From positions 80,894,919-80,958,918 of the forward strand of contig CM057464.1 in assembly GCA_030035585.1 (NCBI GenBank): a stretch of DNA of 64,000 bases, read 5' to 3'. The DNA is from Dugong dugon (lineage: Eukaryota > Chordata > Mammalia > Sirenia > Dugongidae). The notes under the pieces were generated by a model. That model did no database searches. It saw only the letters and a program-made list of their open reading frames with translations, and had not been told where the DNA came from. Shown here one piece after another: positions 22,240 through 34,689 of this stretch (the stretch's first letter is position 1; every line of letters starts with the position of its first letter). The position numbers were made by a program, and so were the translations under genes.

Positions 22240-22445
22240 GGTGACAAACAGACCTAGACACAAATGTCAAATGCAAGTTCTGACACTTAATTGCTGTTAT
22301 CTACAGTAGTATCCTTAACTCTGCTGAGGCGAAATGGCAGGATGTGGGTGTGTATAATTATATAACATCTCAAGATTTTTGTGAAAATATGCAGTAATGT
22401 TTGAAACCTAATTCCATGCCTAATAGGTCTTCAATAAATAATGTT
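22240..22445 (+). mobile_element. MIR SINE remnant
   Basis: Order of blocks fits MIR: CAGACCTAGACACAAATGTC, AAGTTCTGACACTTAATTGC (like the TCTGCCACTTACTAGC core), CTTAACTCTGCTGAGGCGAA, and the end CCTAATAGGTCTTCAATAAA. Old and diverged. Confidence 0.6.
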
Positions 22446-22659
22446 ATATTGATAGTATTCATTCACTTATGTGTTTACTTATTCTATATCTATCTATCTA
22501 TCTATATATAGAGACAAGAGACATGAATTTTCAATGTAACTAGCATTGTCCTAAATGAAGAGATACTAAGGTTTAACAAGTCTATGGTTTTACCTCAAAA
22601 GAGGCAACTTCTTCTAACAAAACCATTAATAGGTTTTATTACTACTAGTGTTTGAGTAT

Positions 22660-22820
22660 CTCTGTCCTTCAGAAGCTGAGAATGTAAGTGTTCTGAAGGC
22701 AGGAAAAAGGCTTTTTCAGTTTGAATCCATATCACCTAACATAGTGCCTAGCATATGGAGAGAACTAAAAAAAAATATTCAATGTAAAATTATTGAATAT
22801 ATAAATGAAGTACTGAAAAG
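22660..22820 (+). mobile_element. L2 (LINE2) 3' end remnant
   Basis: GAAGGCAGGAAAAAGGCTTT then ACATAGTGCCTAGCATATGG and a tail resembling ATTCAATGTAAAATTATTGA (the AATAAATATTTGTTGAATGA-type L2 end). Diverged. Confidence 0.5.
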
Positions 22821-23091
22821 ATGCTTAGACTCTATGGGAGGTGTAGATGATAAGTAATAGAGCGTAATCATCTCTGCGGTTGAGATAGTACAGATCTGAG
22901 AATTCTTAGGAGAGAAAATTAGTCTTTTAGGGTGGAGTGGGAGTGTCATGACATATTCTGTACATATTGGATTAATCAAACTCAACTTGTCAAACAATGC
23001 AATTATTATTCTAAAATATAGCTGAATGACGATGCCAGCTAATCTTTAGAATATTTAAAGAGAAATCTATAATCTATAGGGGAAATTTACC

Positions 23092-23541
23092 AAGTCCTGG
23101 TGGCACAATGGTTAAGGGCTTGGTTGCCACCAGTGGCTCTGTGGGAGAAAGACCTGGTAATCTACTCCTGTAAAGATTACAGCCTAGGAAACCCTATGGA
23201 GCAGTTCTACTCTGTTATATATAGTGTCACTATGGTTAAGTGCTGGGCTGCTAACCAAAAGAAAGTTTGGCTCTTCAAACCCATCAGACCCTCTGAGTGA
23301 GAAAGATGTGGCAGTCTGCTTTCATAAAGATTACAGCCTTGGAAACCCTATGGGCAGTTCTACTCTGTCACATAGGGTCAGTATGAGTCAGAATAGACTG
23401 CACAGCAGTGGGTTTTTTATTAGTCGGAATCTACTCAACAGCATACAACAACAACATAGAGAAAATTTAAAGCTATACTCTGCTCTATAGGGTGGCTATG
23501 AGTCGGAGTCGACTTGACGGCAACAGGTTTTTTTTTTTTTT
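23092..23541 (+). mobile_element. Cluster of partial and fused AfroSINE copies
   Basis: Copy one runs 23092-23235 (AAGTCCTGGTGGCACAATGG to TATATAGTGTCACTATGG) and is fused to a second copy (GGTTAAGTGCTGGGCTGCTA, to about 23415). A short tail ending in CAACAACAAC follows at 23421-23456, and another 3' tail at 23475-23541 ends in about 19 T. Copies one and two carry the longer variant of the SINE with an extra block (GAGAAAGATGTGGCAGTCTG type). The chain indicates SINE-into-SINE insertions or recombination. Confidence 0.8.
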
Positions 23542-23544
23542 TTT

Positions 23545-25045
23545 CCCCACTTTACCAAGCATGATGTCTTTCTTCAGGGACTGGTCTTTCTTGATAATAT
23601 GTCTAAAGTATGTAAGACAAAGTCTCTCCATTGTCTCTTCCAGGGAGCACTCTGGCTGTACTTCTTCCAAGGTATACGTGGTATATTCAATATTCTTCAC
23701 CAACACCATAATTCTAAGGCATCAGTTCTTCTTCAGTCTTCCTTATTCATTTTCCAGCTTTCACTTGAATATGAGGTAATTGAAAATACCATGGCTTGGC
23801 TCAGGCATACCTTAGTCCCCAGAGTGATACCTTTGCTTTCCAGCATTTTAAAGAGGGCTTTTGCAGCAGATTTGCCCAATTCAATACATTGATTTTTTGA
23901 CTGCTGCTTACTTGGGTGTTGATTATGGATCCAAGTAAAATGAAATCCTTGACAACTTCAATCTTTTCTCTGTTTATCATAAAGTTGCTTATTGGTCCAG
24001 TTGTGAGGATTTTTGTTTTGTTTGTGTTGAGGTTAATCCATATTAAAGACTGTAGTCTTCAAACTTCATCAGTAAGTGCTACAAGTCCTCTTTGCTTACA
24101 AGCAAGCAAAGTTGTGTCATTTGCATATCACAGGTTGTTAATGAGTCTTCCTCTAAACCTGATGCCCTGTTCTTCATACAGTCCAGCTTCTCGGATTATT
24201 TGCTCAGCATACATATTGAATAAGCATGGTGAAAAGATACAACCTTGACACACACCTTTTCTAATTTTAAACCATGCAATATTCCCTTGTTCTGCTCAAA
24301 TGAATGTCTCTTGGTCTATGTCGTTTCCTCATGAGCACAATTACGTGTTCTGGAATTGGCGTTCTTCTCAATATTATCCATAATTTGTTATGGTCCACAC
24401 ATTCGAATTTCTTTGCATAGTGTCAGTGAAACACAGGTAAACATCTTTCTGGTATTCTCTGCTTTCAGACAAGATCCATCTGGCATCAGCAATGATATCC
24501 CTCATTTTATATCCTCTTCAGAATCTAGCTTGAAATTTCTGGCAATGCTTTGCCGATGTACTGCTGCAACCACTTTTGAATTATTTTCTGCAAAATTTTA
24601 CTTGCTTGTGATATTAATAATATTGTCTGGTAATTTCCACATTCTGTTGGATCACCTTTCTTTGGAATGGGCACAATCAACTCTTCCAGTTGACTGGCCA
24701 GGTAACTGTCTTCCAAATTTCTTGGTATAGACAAGTGAGCTCTTCCATTGCTGTATCTGTTCGTTGAAAAATCTGAATCGGTATTCCGTCAATTCCTGGA
24801 GCCTTGTTTTTCGCCATTCCCTACAGTGCATCTTGGACTTCTTCCTCAATATCATTGGTTTTTTATCTTATGCTACCTCCTGAAATGGTTGAACACGAAC
24901 CAACTCTTTTTGGTACAGAGACTTCCATCTTCTTCTGATGCTTCTTGCATTGTTCAATATTTTTTAGAACCCTTCAATATTGCAACTCGAGGCTTGAATT
25001 TTTTTCTTCAGTTCTTTCAGTTACTCATTTGTATAAATAGTGGAA
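23545..25045 (-). mobile_element. RTE LINE, reverse-transcriptase half, antisense, decayed
   Basis: On the minus strand it encodes broken RTE ORF: LEELIVPIPKKGDPTECGNY followed by YQTILLISQASKILQKII (RT region near 24525-24734), and further downstream the AKTTIL-like segments and LEEVQPECSLEETMERL near 23485-23709. Plus-strand open frames between 23492 and 25050 are its shadows. The 3' tail typical of RTE is absent; the element abuts the T-rich end of the AfroSINE cluster instead. Pieces of the same segment recur at 33155-33428, 34690-35650 and 49695-51112. Confidence 0.8.
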
Positions 25046-25840
25046 ATTAATATAAGAAAGATATTGATACTTCTATTTTCTTTGCACCATCCGCTATCGT
25101 CTTATCCACTCCAAAACACCCTACAACAAAAGCTAACCAAACAAAAACAGTCATCCATTGACTTCTGAAGGCCATTGACTGGAAGTTTATTGGAATTATC
25201 TTAGGGAAGAGGTCTGGCTTCCGAGATAATGCTGGATGAGCAAATTTTTCTGGATGATAAGCTCTCTATCTGTAAACTCATTCCATGTTTCAATTTTTAT
25301 TTATTTTTAATTTATATATTCATCACATAACAGTAAATATTCTTATAACAACATAAGCATTCTCTTGACTTACTGTTTTCAACTCAAATCCTGCTAGTTA
25401 CATGCAAATACTTTAAAATATTGACCTATATTTTCCTACATTTATATCAATATATCACATAATATGCTTCACAATTTTTTTTGTTAGGCATTATCCATTG
25501 AGTTTTTCCTATGAAAAATAATTTTTAAATTCCTGACACTGCTTCCCACTCCAGCACACACATACTAAGCCCTCTTTCCATTGTCCCAATATAATTAGGT
25601 AAAATTTTTGTTAAATTTATATTCATTTTACATGATTACAACTATATCAGTATCATTTACAACTGAAACAAATAATATATATTTATATTTCTTGATCTAT
25701 ATTTTGTTTTCCCTGCAGTTAAAATCATCTTATTATTTTGTTTGCTTATTATGCCATGTACCTACCCATAGTTATCCCTCTATGTCCCTCAAAATGCAAA
25801 ATACATGAGACAAACTTTCAGCTTCATTTTTTTCCCCTTA
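25046..25840. other. AT-rich intronic DNA, no feature recognised
   Basis: No exon, and no repeat recognised with confidence. Confidence 0.35.
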
Positions 25841-25845
25841 GAGAC

Positions 25846-26202
25846 AGGTAGATTCACAGGCTTGCTGCACAGGGTATTCTGGACTGTCTCTTCATCCTTA
25901 ACCTGGTGATTTTCACTGGCTACCTTCTGGATTGGCTCATCAGTTTTCCAAAGCTCTTATCTTATTTCTTGGTTTACTTAGGTGAAGCATATTATCCTCA
26001 AATGTGCACCCTCTCCTCACTTATCTACCTGGTTAGGTTTCAAAGACCAGATCATTATGCAAAAATGAAGGATGACCACATCAGATCACCAAATGAAGGA
26101 AAACTGCATCATTACATAACTGACAAATTACATCAGTACTTAACTGCCAAACCACTGAGAATCATGGCCCAGCCAAGTTGACACATAACCTTAACCATCA
26201 CA
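25846..26202 (-). mobile_element. Old interspersed repeat, probably LTR-type, antisense
   Basis: The end GCCAAGTTGACACATAACCT then TAACCATCACA (26173-26202) is the reverse complement of TGATGGTTAAGGTTATGTGTCAAC, the same terminal block that begins the element at 60581. Family name not resolved. Confidence 0.5.
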
Positions 26203-26849
26203 ACCAGTGCTAATCTCACCTTTCACCTTGGCATTCATTATTGCCAGACATACTTTGTTAACGTGCAAAATAGTAGGATAGTAGATTTTTTACTATTGCT
26301 GTAAATGGAAAATGTCAGATAACCAGATAGTCGATAAGCGAGAAGTAGGTGTATTACTGAGAAAGGCTGCTTGAGAAGTAAAAATTTTCAGACATTACAG
26401 ATATGAAAATACACTTTTATACCTTTCTGTTATTCCTTTGGGGAATACTAATTTTAAATTTAAGCATTTTTCAGAAGTTTTACTAGGCTTTTTTCTCTTG
26501 TCTTTATTTCCTCTGAGATTCCTCCACTGCTCTTAATTTTGGTATCTGATTGTGAAGTTTGAGGATTCCCTTGAATATTTAGTTATCTTTTACTCTCTAC
26601 TCATATTGAAAAAATTGGTAACAAAAAAATTGGTTTGAAATTATGTGTATTCATTTGTGAGTGGAGTTTTCTAGTTGTAGACTTTCTTACAAAGGGATTG
26701 GACAGAGATCTGAATCATTTGTTTCGGGACCCTCCAACTCACAATATTTGTAACTGTTTTTGCTTCGGCCAGTCAGCCTGAGGGATGTGTGGGAGTGGTC
26801 TGGCACCAGCATTTTTGGAGTAGAGAATTTTTCTTTTATTTTTTTAGAA

Positions 26850-29150
26850 TTACTCTCTTCTAGAAATTATACAGCGTAGATTTAATAAATCAAATACAGT
26901 TAATTTTGAAATGGAGAAATTTCTTTTTCTACCATTGATTAGAAATGTTATTTTAAATTACAATAAATTACTACAGTGATATGAATCTAATTGCAGATTC
27001 TGTTTTATATTCAATTGACAAATGTATTTGCTCTTCAATGTGAAAATATTTGGATTATTAACACTTAAAATATTTTTTAATATCTTGTAATACAGTCGTT
27101 TTCTTTGTTCTTCTTTTTTGGTTTATTTTTGTTTTATATTTTATTTTCCACATGTTTAGATTTTAAAAAAAGTAAGTTTTACTTTGGTTTATATGAAATT
27201 TCATAGATTTTATACATTAATTTAGGAAAAATTTCCAAATTGATACTACTAAGCCTTTCTACCCAAGAAAACGCTATGTATTTACAATTATCTGATCATC
27301 TTGTTAAAGCCTTTTTTAATTTTTAATGTTATCTTCTCCTAAGTGTTTTATACTTTTAAAAATATTTATTCATAAGCATCTTATCTTTTTGACTGCTATT
27401 ATAAATTAGATCTTGTCTTCCATTTTATTGTCTAACTGACATTTGTTATTGGAAATCTATACATTTCTTATATTGATTTTGTAATACATTACCATATTGA
27501 ATTATTTTCTTATTTCTAATAGTAATTTTGTCAACTTTCTTAGTTTTCTAGATTTACGATCATATCATCTGCAAATCATAATAACCAGTCTCTTTCTATT
27601 CAATTTAAACCCTAATTTTTTACATGTATATAGTCTTAAATACTTCCAGGAACCTAGATTCATGGTAGGTATCAATGATCTTAATGCAGATGCTACCAGT
27701 CTGTGAAAATAAAGCCATGTATGGACTTTGACTTTTATATATACAGATAACCTAATAGCTATTATTAACATGCAGAATGAACCTTGAATTTTTGTCAAGT
27801 GTCCTTTAGTTATCTACTGAAATGTTACTGTGACTTTTCTCCTTTGACTTATTAATGCTGTGCTAATAAGCTTCTAATACTGAAACACTTTTACTCTGGA
27901 TGAAGCCACTCAGTCATGCTGTGTTATTCTATTAATATACAGCTAGACTTCATTTCTAATATTTTATTTAAGATTTTTACATCTATCTCCATAAGTGAGA
28001 TTGATCTATGGATTTCTATTTCTATGCTTTGTCAAATTTTAATACAGATGTCATGTTAGCTTTGTAAAAAGGTAATGAAAGTTTCCTTCTTTTTCTTTTC
28101 ACACTCTGGAATAGCTTTTTACAGAATGTTAAAAACTGGTCATTTTCAGCGTGAATCAGATTGTACCTGACCTAGAGTTTAAAACATTTGTCAACATTTA
28201 AAATGTTTTTACAAAGAAATGTTGATTTCCACTTTCACTTAAAGAATTGAGAAATCAGGTCACTCTGGGTCCACAGCTCCAGTATCAACAATTAGCTGTA
28301 TTTGAATAATGGGTTTTCCCTTTAGAGGGTCTACTCAGATTTGATATCTATCCATCACTTTCTTGGACTAGAGCAGTACTGTTTTGTGACATTCATCTAT
28401 CTTATACACAATTACAAATGATAGATTAAGGTCAATGCATACTTCAAGAAAAAAATCAATATTGTCATGCGTTTATTGGCCTAATCTGCATATGGATTTG
28501 TGTTTAAAAGTGATTATTTAAAATGGTATTGAAGTTAACTCTTCAATCTCCATTTTTATAGAGTCACCTTTTGACATGCTTTTCAATTTCTAACATATTT
28601 TCCATTGCTCATTTTTGACTTTCTATCTTATGTTTAGTCAATTTCACAAAAGTACATTTTTCCATAGAAAATCATATGTTTCATACACATTTATATATTA
28701 GTCTACACAGTATCTTGTAAACTATGCTCTTGTGGTTCTCTTTTTGTTTTCAAAATTAGATTACTTAAATATTTTTATATGCTCTAATTATGTGAGTTTA
28801 TCCTTCAACTCCTTTTGCTGATGATTCTAGCTAGTGATTAACTTGATTTTAACAATGACTTAGGCTTAGATAAACCCATTGTTTTAGGTCATCTAGATTG
28901 TATCATATTTCAACATTTTTTCAATATGTATTTCAATATTTTTTCTTACATTTCCTGCTTTTTTATGAATGTGGTTTAGTTTCATAAAAATCTATATCAA
29001 GTATATTGTCATTTTGTTCATAGTAGATTTTTACCCTTTCTCTACACACTACAGTTGTATTTACACCTTCTGTCATGAATTCAACATTGAGATGGCAATT
29101 ACGCAGTCCTAGTCTTGTTTTAATTAGTATCGCACTAATACTTTTTTTAT
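26850..29150 (-). mobile_element. Ancient L1 (ORF2 region), antisense, diverged
   Basis: T-rich sequence with the antisense L1 ORF2 signature CGATCATATCATCTGCAAAT (27558-27577) and, downstream, ATTTAAGATTTTTACATCTA then AGTGAGATTGATCTATGGAT and ATGTTAGCTTTGTAAAAAGG (27968-28072), in the order seen in old L1 copies. No open coding frame remains. Outer boundaries are approximate. Confidence 0.6.
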
Positions 29151-29290
29151 TCTATTGCTTTTAACCTTTCTAAGTCAAATTGTTTTGAGTTCTCTTGTAA
29201 ACAACATACAGTTTAGTTTTGTTTTTCAATTGATATTTGAAGTATTTTCAATAGGTGTTAATTGCAGATGTGATTGTGTATATATGCATG

Positions 29291-29294
<4 letters not shown>

Positions 29295-29345
<51 letters not shown>
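29295..29345. repeat. (TG)n microsatellite
   Basis: About 25 uninterrupted TG units directly upstream of an AfroSINE variant. It creates a run of Cys-Val codons in one frame, which is not a real protein. Confidence 0.95.
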
Positions 29346-29347
<2 letters not shown>

Positions 29348-29356
29348 AGATAGAGA

Positions 29357-29580
29357 GGGAATCCCTGGATAGTGCAAATAGTTAATGCACTCAGCTGCTA
29401 ACCAAAGGTTGGTGATTCAAATTCACCTAGAGATGCCTTAGAAGAAAGGCCTATCTACTTCCAAAATATCCACCACTGAAAACCCAATGAAGTTCTACTC
29501 CAACAGTTGTACTCTGACACACGTGGCACATGGGGTCACCATGAATTGGAAATAACTTAACAGCAACAACTCAACAGCAA
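29357..29580 (+). mobile_element. AfroSINE, long diverged variant
   Basis: Starts GGGAATCCCTGGATAGTGCA, then CAGCTGCTAACCAAAGGTTG, the longer middle block CTTAGAAGAAAGGCCTATCT and the tail GGGGTCACCATGAATTGGAA. It ends in AACAGCAACAACTCAACAGC, closer to the CAA-rich end of RTE than to the GGTTTGGTTTT tail of other copies. Confidence 0.75.
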
Positions 29581-29900
29581 ATACATATAAATATGTATAT
29601 TTGTATGTGTCTTCCTTTGTTTCTGTTTTGTTAAATGAATAGGATATGATTTCTTTGTTTTATATGTTGGTTTGCGACGTAATTGTTATTTTATAACTCT
29701 TGATATATTTTTCTTTTGATCTTCCATTAGTTGTCTTTTAACTTCATATAATCTAATTAACCTTCTACTCCTTGGCTTAACAACAACAAAGATTATCTAC
29801 TTATTTCATGGAATGAAGATGAAAAATTTAGAACACTTGTGTATCTTCCCTGAATTTTTTCCCTTTCCATTTTACAATTTTGGTTTATTATATCCATAGT

Positions 29901-30108
29901 AAGGGGCCTTGGTGGCATAGTGGTTAAGCACTCAGCTGCTAATAGAAAGGTCAGCAATTTGAACCCACCAGTCAATCCGTGGGAGAAAGATGTGGCAATC
30001 TGATTGCATAAAGATTACAGCCTTGGAAACTGTATGGGGTAGTTCTAGTCTGTCTTATAGGGTCACTATGAGTCGGAATCAACTTGGAATCAACTTGACA
30101 GCAATGGA
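29901..30108 (+). mobile_element. AfroSINE, long variant
   Basis: GGGGCCTTGGTGGCATAGTG, GAAAGGTCAGCAATTTGAAC, GGGAGAAAGATGTGGCAATC, AAGATTACAGCCTTGGAAAC and GAGTCGGAATCAACTTGGAA. A 12-bp stretch (GGAATCAACTTG) is tandemly duplicated in the tail near 30075-30098. Confidence 0.85.
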
Positions 30109-30260
30109 AATAGGTATACATATAGTATTTAGTCTTTCTGTTGCTTTGCTTTAAATATTAAATGAAATACTTAAACCTCTTAAGAAAAAATGAGGAAATT
30201 GATACACATAATGTTCATCCTAATGTCCCCTGTTCTTAAGATTGTTTGGTATAATATATG

Positions 30261-30710
30261 TATTATGAGTTGATTTGTGATCTCCAAAAAAGATATATTA
30301 AATTCCTAACCCGTAGTATCTCTGAATATGACCTTATTTGGAAATAGTGCATTTGTAGATGTAATTAGTTAACATGAAGTCGTACTAGAGTAAGTGGACC
30401 CTGTTCCAGTGCAACAGATTTGTTCTATAAGAAGAGGAAAAAGACACCCAGACAGAGAGGGAAGAGGACTATATGAAGACTGAGTCAGAGGCTGAAGTTA
30501 TGCAGTCACAAGCCAAATGTCTGAGGACACCAGAAGTTGGAAGAGACAAGGGAGAATCTTGCCGTAGAATATTCTGAGAGATCGTGGCACTGCCAACACC
30601 CTGAATTTGGACTTCTAGCCTCCACAAGTATGAAAGAATAAATTCTTTTTATTTTAAAAGTAACCTAGTTTGTGGTAATTTGTTATGGCAGCCCTAGAAA
30701 ACTAACGTAG
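30261..30710 (+). mobile_element. Solo LTR of the MLT1 (ERVL-MaLR) type
   Basis: Blocks in the order of MLT1 LTRs: TTAAATTCCTAACCCGTAGT, GACCTTATTTGGAAATAGTG, GTAATTAGTTAACATGAAGT, ATAAGAAGAGGAAAAAGACA, TGAATTTGGACTTCTAGCCT, an AATAAA at about 30640, and the end GTTATGGCAGCCCTAGAAAA. A non-coding ancient solo LTR. Confidence 0.75.
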
Positions 30711-31574
30711 CGTGTAACCATACTTTTAGAATTACTCATTTTAAATCTATATTTAAAAAAACTTTGTAATCTTCTCTAATTCATGTCCAGAGCTTGCCCC
30801 CTACATCTTTAGCAGAATTCTTTTGTTGAATAGTATATTTTAATTTATGTTGTTTGTTTTTACTTAAAGAGAAACTCGTAACTGCTATACACTCAAATAT
30901 TTCTAAAGTTTGCCAATGTCAGACTATTACATGTAAACATCAAATCATATCTATTATATGGATATGATTGGTTAATAATTTCCATGGTATAATTAATATA
31001 CTACTCCACTGTCTTCTGACATTGAATAGTATTGTGATGATATCAGTCTAGTCTTATGTACTGAAATCTCTATTTCCCTGCATCTTTCGGCTTTGAAAAC
31101 TAAATTCTTCATTTAGCTTGGAATTCAGTAACTTTTCCAGGATATATCTTGATATCGATCTTTGTGTTTATTTTCCCCTATAGCTCAGTGGGCTCTTTAA
31201 AACCTGGAAATTAAGTTCTTGATTTACTATGTATTTTATAATACATTTTATTTTTTAGTATTTAATTTTTTTCCTCCACATCACTACCGTCTCTTAATCA
31301 CTTTGTCTTTTTTCCTCTGCATTCACTATGGCAATACTAAGCCTTACCTCTCTGGGTCAGTAATGTGTTCTTTGCATAAAATTTTTGTTAGTCATTGTTA
31401 ATTTACTTAATAATTATGTAAGGATATTCCTTTAAGCCACAATAATTTTCATTGGATACTCAGTATTTCATTCATACCAAATTGTTTTAATTACCTAATC
31501 TTTCTCCTACTTTTTAGATCAAATTATATAAGCATTCATAAATAATTATTTTTTTCCTAATAAGAAATTCTCTG
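30711..31574. other. T-rich intronic DNA, no feature recognised
   Basis: Possibly very old antisense L1, judging by its T-rich texture, but no diagnostic block was found. Confidence 0.35.
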
Positions 31575-32845
31575 TCTTTATCAGTTGCCATCATGTCGAC
31601 TTCTACTCATAGTCACCCCATGTGTGTCAGAGCAGAAATGCACTCTGTAATTGCAGTGCACTTCATATAGACCTTCTAGCTATAGTCTTTGTGATTCCCA
31701 CAAAATGATTAGGTGCTTGTGACCCACCAAGGAGATTGGACAGCCTGCTAACTATGAAAATAAGGTGCATGGCACCCTTGAGGGAGTGGGACCATGCAAA
31801 TAAGGTGTATGGAACACTTTCAAGGGGATTGGTCAGTTTTTCCATCCCTCTTGGCTTAAAAGGAGTCAATCCCAGAAGCAGAGAGGGAACTTCACTACAA
31901 TCAAGAAAGAAGAGCCAGGAGTGGAGGGCATCCTTTGGACCTAGGGCCTTGCTCTGAGAACCTCCTACAACCAGGAGACAGAGAGTTGTAACACCAGAGA
32001 AGGTGTGAGATGGTGAAAAGTGGCAGCAATCACAGCAGAGTAGCAACACCAGTAGAACCAGGAGACCAGCATGCGACAGCACTGTGGGCTTCCTGACCCA
32101 CAGGGTGAGGTGGCCACAGTGAATACACCAACCCACAGAGCAAGGGAGCTAAGTGCCTTCAGGCAGGGGGCTTGCTGGCTGAGTGGGGTGCTTCTGGGCA
32201 CTTACTGGCAGAGCTAAAGAGCTTTGTAACACTTGACTGAGCAGGGCAGAGGCCAGGCCAAGGGCCGATGGCCTAGAGAGGGAGCCTGTCCTAAGGGATC
32301 CAAGAGAAGCTTATCCTGAGGGGGCTGAGAAGAACCCTGCCAGCCAAGAGGAGCTGAGAGAGCTGTCTTGCACTGAGGAAGGGAGATTTTGCCTACATGT
32401 TTCCTGATCCTGGTGCCGAGTTGTAGCCTGTTTATCCTGATCCTAAGTTGTAACCTGTTACTCTGCTAATAAGCCCCATAACTGTGAGTATGGTCTGTGA
32501 GTTCTGTGTGGCCATTGCAACAAATTATCAAACCCAGCAGAAAAGTAGAGTGCCGTGGGAGGGATGGCTGGTCTCAGGAGTAGTAACAAGAGTTGGAGAG
32601 AGGAAGTATCTCTGACCTTCATCTCACAAGGATCAGCTTTGTGGTGATGTTGCTAATTTTATTTCTCTTTCCTTCCCGTTGTAAAGTTAGACGAAGTCTG
32701 ATGCCACAATACCATTTTTAACAATAATGTTTTCAATGATTAAATTTTTGAAGTACATATTCATACCTTTCTTTTAGGTGCCTCTGGATGGACTTGACTC
32801 TCTAAACTTTCAGTTAGCAGCTGAGCTCATTAACTATTTATACTA
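31575..32845 (-). mobile_element. AfroSINE split by an LTR insertion
   Basis: The reverse-strand AfroSINE 3' half lies at 31575-31650 (GTTGCCATCATGTCGACTTC, ACTCATAGTCACCCCATGTG) and resumes at about 32726-32845 (GTTTTCAATGATTAAATTTT, GGTGCCTCTGGATGGACTTG, CAGTTAGCAGCTGAGCTCAT). The resumed order matches the intact minus-strand copy at 37262-37468. The interrupting block of about 1.07 kb is annotated separately. Confidence 0.7.
31651..32725 (+). mobile_element. Probable solo ERV LTR inserted in an AfroSINE
   Basis: GC-richer than its surroundings. A TATA-like TTGGCTTAAAAGGAGTCAAT lies at about 31852-31871, and further on GCTAATAAGCCCCATAACTG, GTGAGTTCTGTGTGGCCATT and GCAACAAATTATCAAACCCA (about 32465-32537), which resembles the U5 side of ERVL-type LTRs. 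No gag or pol frame is present. Open frames at 31663-32201 are accidental. Exact ends are uncertain. Confidence 0.55.
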
Positions 32846-33154
32846 ACCTGACACGCCCTGTCTTTATCTATGAGGCTATAAGTAAGTCTCTACTTTTAAA
32901 TTCTCACTTGTTCTAATACCAGGAACACATGGAAAAATTATTCTAGGAATAGAAGAAATTAAGTGTAGTACTCTACTGATTACCCAAAGTCCTAAGGTTA
33001 TGATAAATATGCCTTATGTATAGTCGATGCTCCATTAGTAGCTTTACTGAATAGTCATCAAATATACTTTAAAACTAAGTGAACTATGCTCAATTTGCTT
33101 AGGTTTCCATGCTGGAGAAAAGTCATCTTCTTTAAGTAATTTTCTTAAAGGTTC

Positions 33155-33428
33155 TGAATAAGCAGCTTCATGAAATTCTATATGAGGTGATTGAAAATAC
33201 CATAGCTTGGGTCAGGCCGACCATAGTCCTCAAAGTGACATCTTTGCTTTTCAAAATTAAAGAGATCTTTTGCAGCAGATTTGCCCAATGCAACACTTCA
33301 TTTGATTTCCTGACCACTGCTCCCATGGCCGTTGATTGTGGATCCAAGTAAAATGAAATCCTTGGCAACTTTGATCTTTTCTCCATATCTCATAACGTTG
33401 CTTATTGGTCCAGTTGTGAGGATTTTGC
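33155..33428 (-). mobile_element. RTE LINE fragment, antisense
   Basis: Reads, on the minus strand, like the segment at 34990-35250: TGTGGATCCAAGTAAAATGA (33338-33357) and CTTATTGGTCCAGTTGTGAG (33400-33419) are direct reverse complements of blocks in that copy. Confidence 0.85.
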
Positions 33429-34677
33429 AATCTATACTATATTTAAACTTAATTATACAAAAATGTGCCCTTCAGTAAAGTTTACTATTAATTATTAGCA
33501 TGCATATATATATATATATATATATATATTACATTGATATCTACTTTAAAATTGCTTGCATGGATTAAGTAATGACTTCTGTAACATTTTACCATGAAGC
33601 TTAAAGAAGCAAGGTTATCTCCAATTTTCCAGGGTAGAATAAGGAGCGAAGATCATCAATGCATGTAAATGCAACAGAGAAAAGTATCCAGGCAGAAAGA
33701 AAATGTAGTTTAGCAGTGTCAAGACTGACCAAAACCAAAAATAAATAAATAAACAACGAGCCACTTACTCTATGTGGCCCAGTTTTCTGTTATTTTTTTT
33801 TTTAAGACTAAAGATAAACACATATAATATATGCATAGAATTCAGAAAACTTTGCAGGGTACAGCCAAAATTAAAAAGAAATATGAACCAATAAATTATG
33901 TTTATTTTTAAAAACTAACTGACATTATAGCAAAAATTGCAAAACTCTTAGAAAAAACAGTCATTAGATTTCATGGTTCAGAAATAACAAAACCCTGATC
34001 AAAATATTTATATTCCCATAGTAAATTCACATAATACTGTATTTATACAATCATCCTTAGTCCACAGAAAACAGTTTTGAAACTCTATCTGATTATCTCA
34101 TGAACTTTTACATTTTACACTTTTCCTTTGAAATAGAATACTTGCTTATAACTGAAAAATACTGTTTTGGTCATATTTAGCATTACATAGAAAATGTGAA
34201 TCTCCTAAAATAACCTATAACAGACACAGGTTTAATTTAAAGTTTCCAGAAAGAAAGTCAGAAAATAGTCACTGTAATACAAACTACCTATATGTTCAGA
34301 AAGTGAAAATAATAGTTACTTTAGTACTTTTAAAAGACATTTGTATTATAAATGAAATGGAATAAGCATGAGATGATTCTCTTCCGATGTGTTCTGAAGA
34401 GAAAATAAATTTGTGTGTGCATGGTACGTTACTTAGGGACAGGTATCAGATCTCATTTTCACAAAATTTTGTGTAAAGTCTTCCAATGAGGAAGTACTCA
34501 ATAAATGTTTGATAAATGAATGACTAGATTACATTTGGTTACTACATTTCTGGTAGCAAGTAGGGATTGGTGACTTGGGCATGAATTTAAATCTTCAAAA
34601 GAGAATTGTAGTCATGGACAGTACATAGTCTGACCCCAGTGTTAAAAAAATGTAATGACTCAATATTTAGAAAAAGT
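33429..34677. other. AT-rich intronic DNA with a TA microsatellite and a MIR-like tail
   Basis: A (TA)n run lies at about 33503-33530. GAAGTACTCAATAAATGTTT followed by GATAAATGAATGA (34491-34523) resembles a MIR or L2 3' end. Otherwise nothing recognised. Confidence 0.45.
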
Positions 34678-34689
34678 TATCCTGAAGTA

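Noticed and set aside
29155-29385. Alternating Cys-Val open frame
   Set aside because: Encoded by the (TG)n microsatellite.
31663-32136. 157-codon minus-strand frame in a GC-richer block
   Set aside because: The block looks like an LTR; no gag, pol or env motif is present in the frame.
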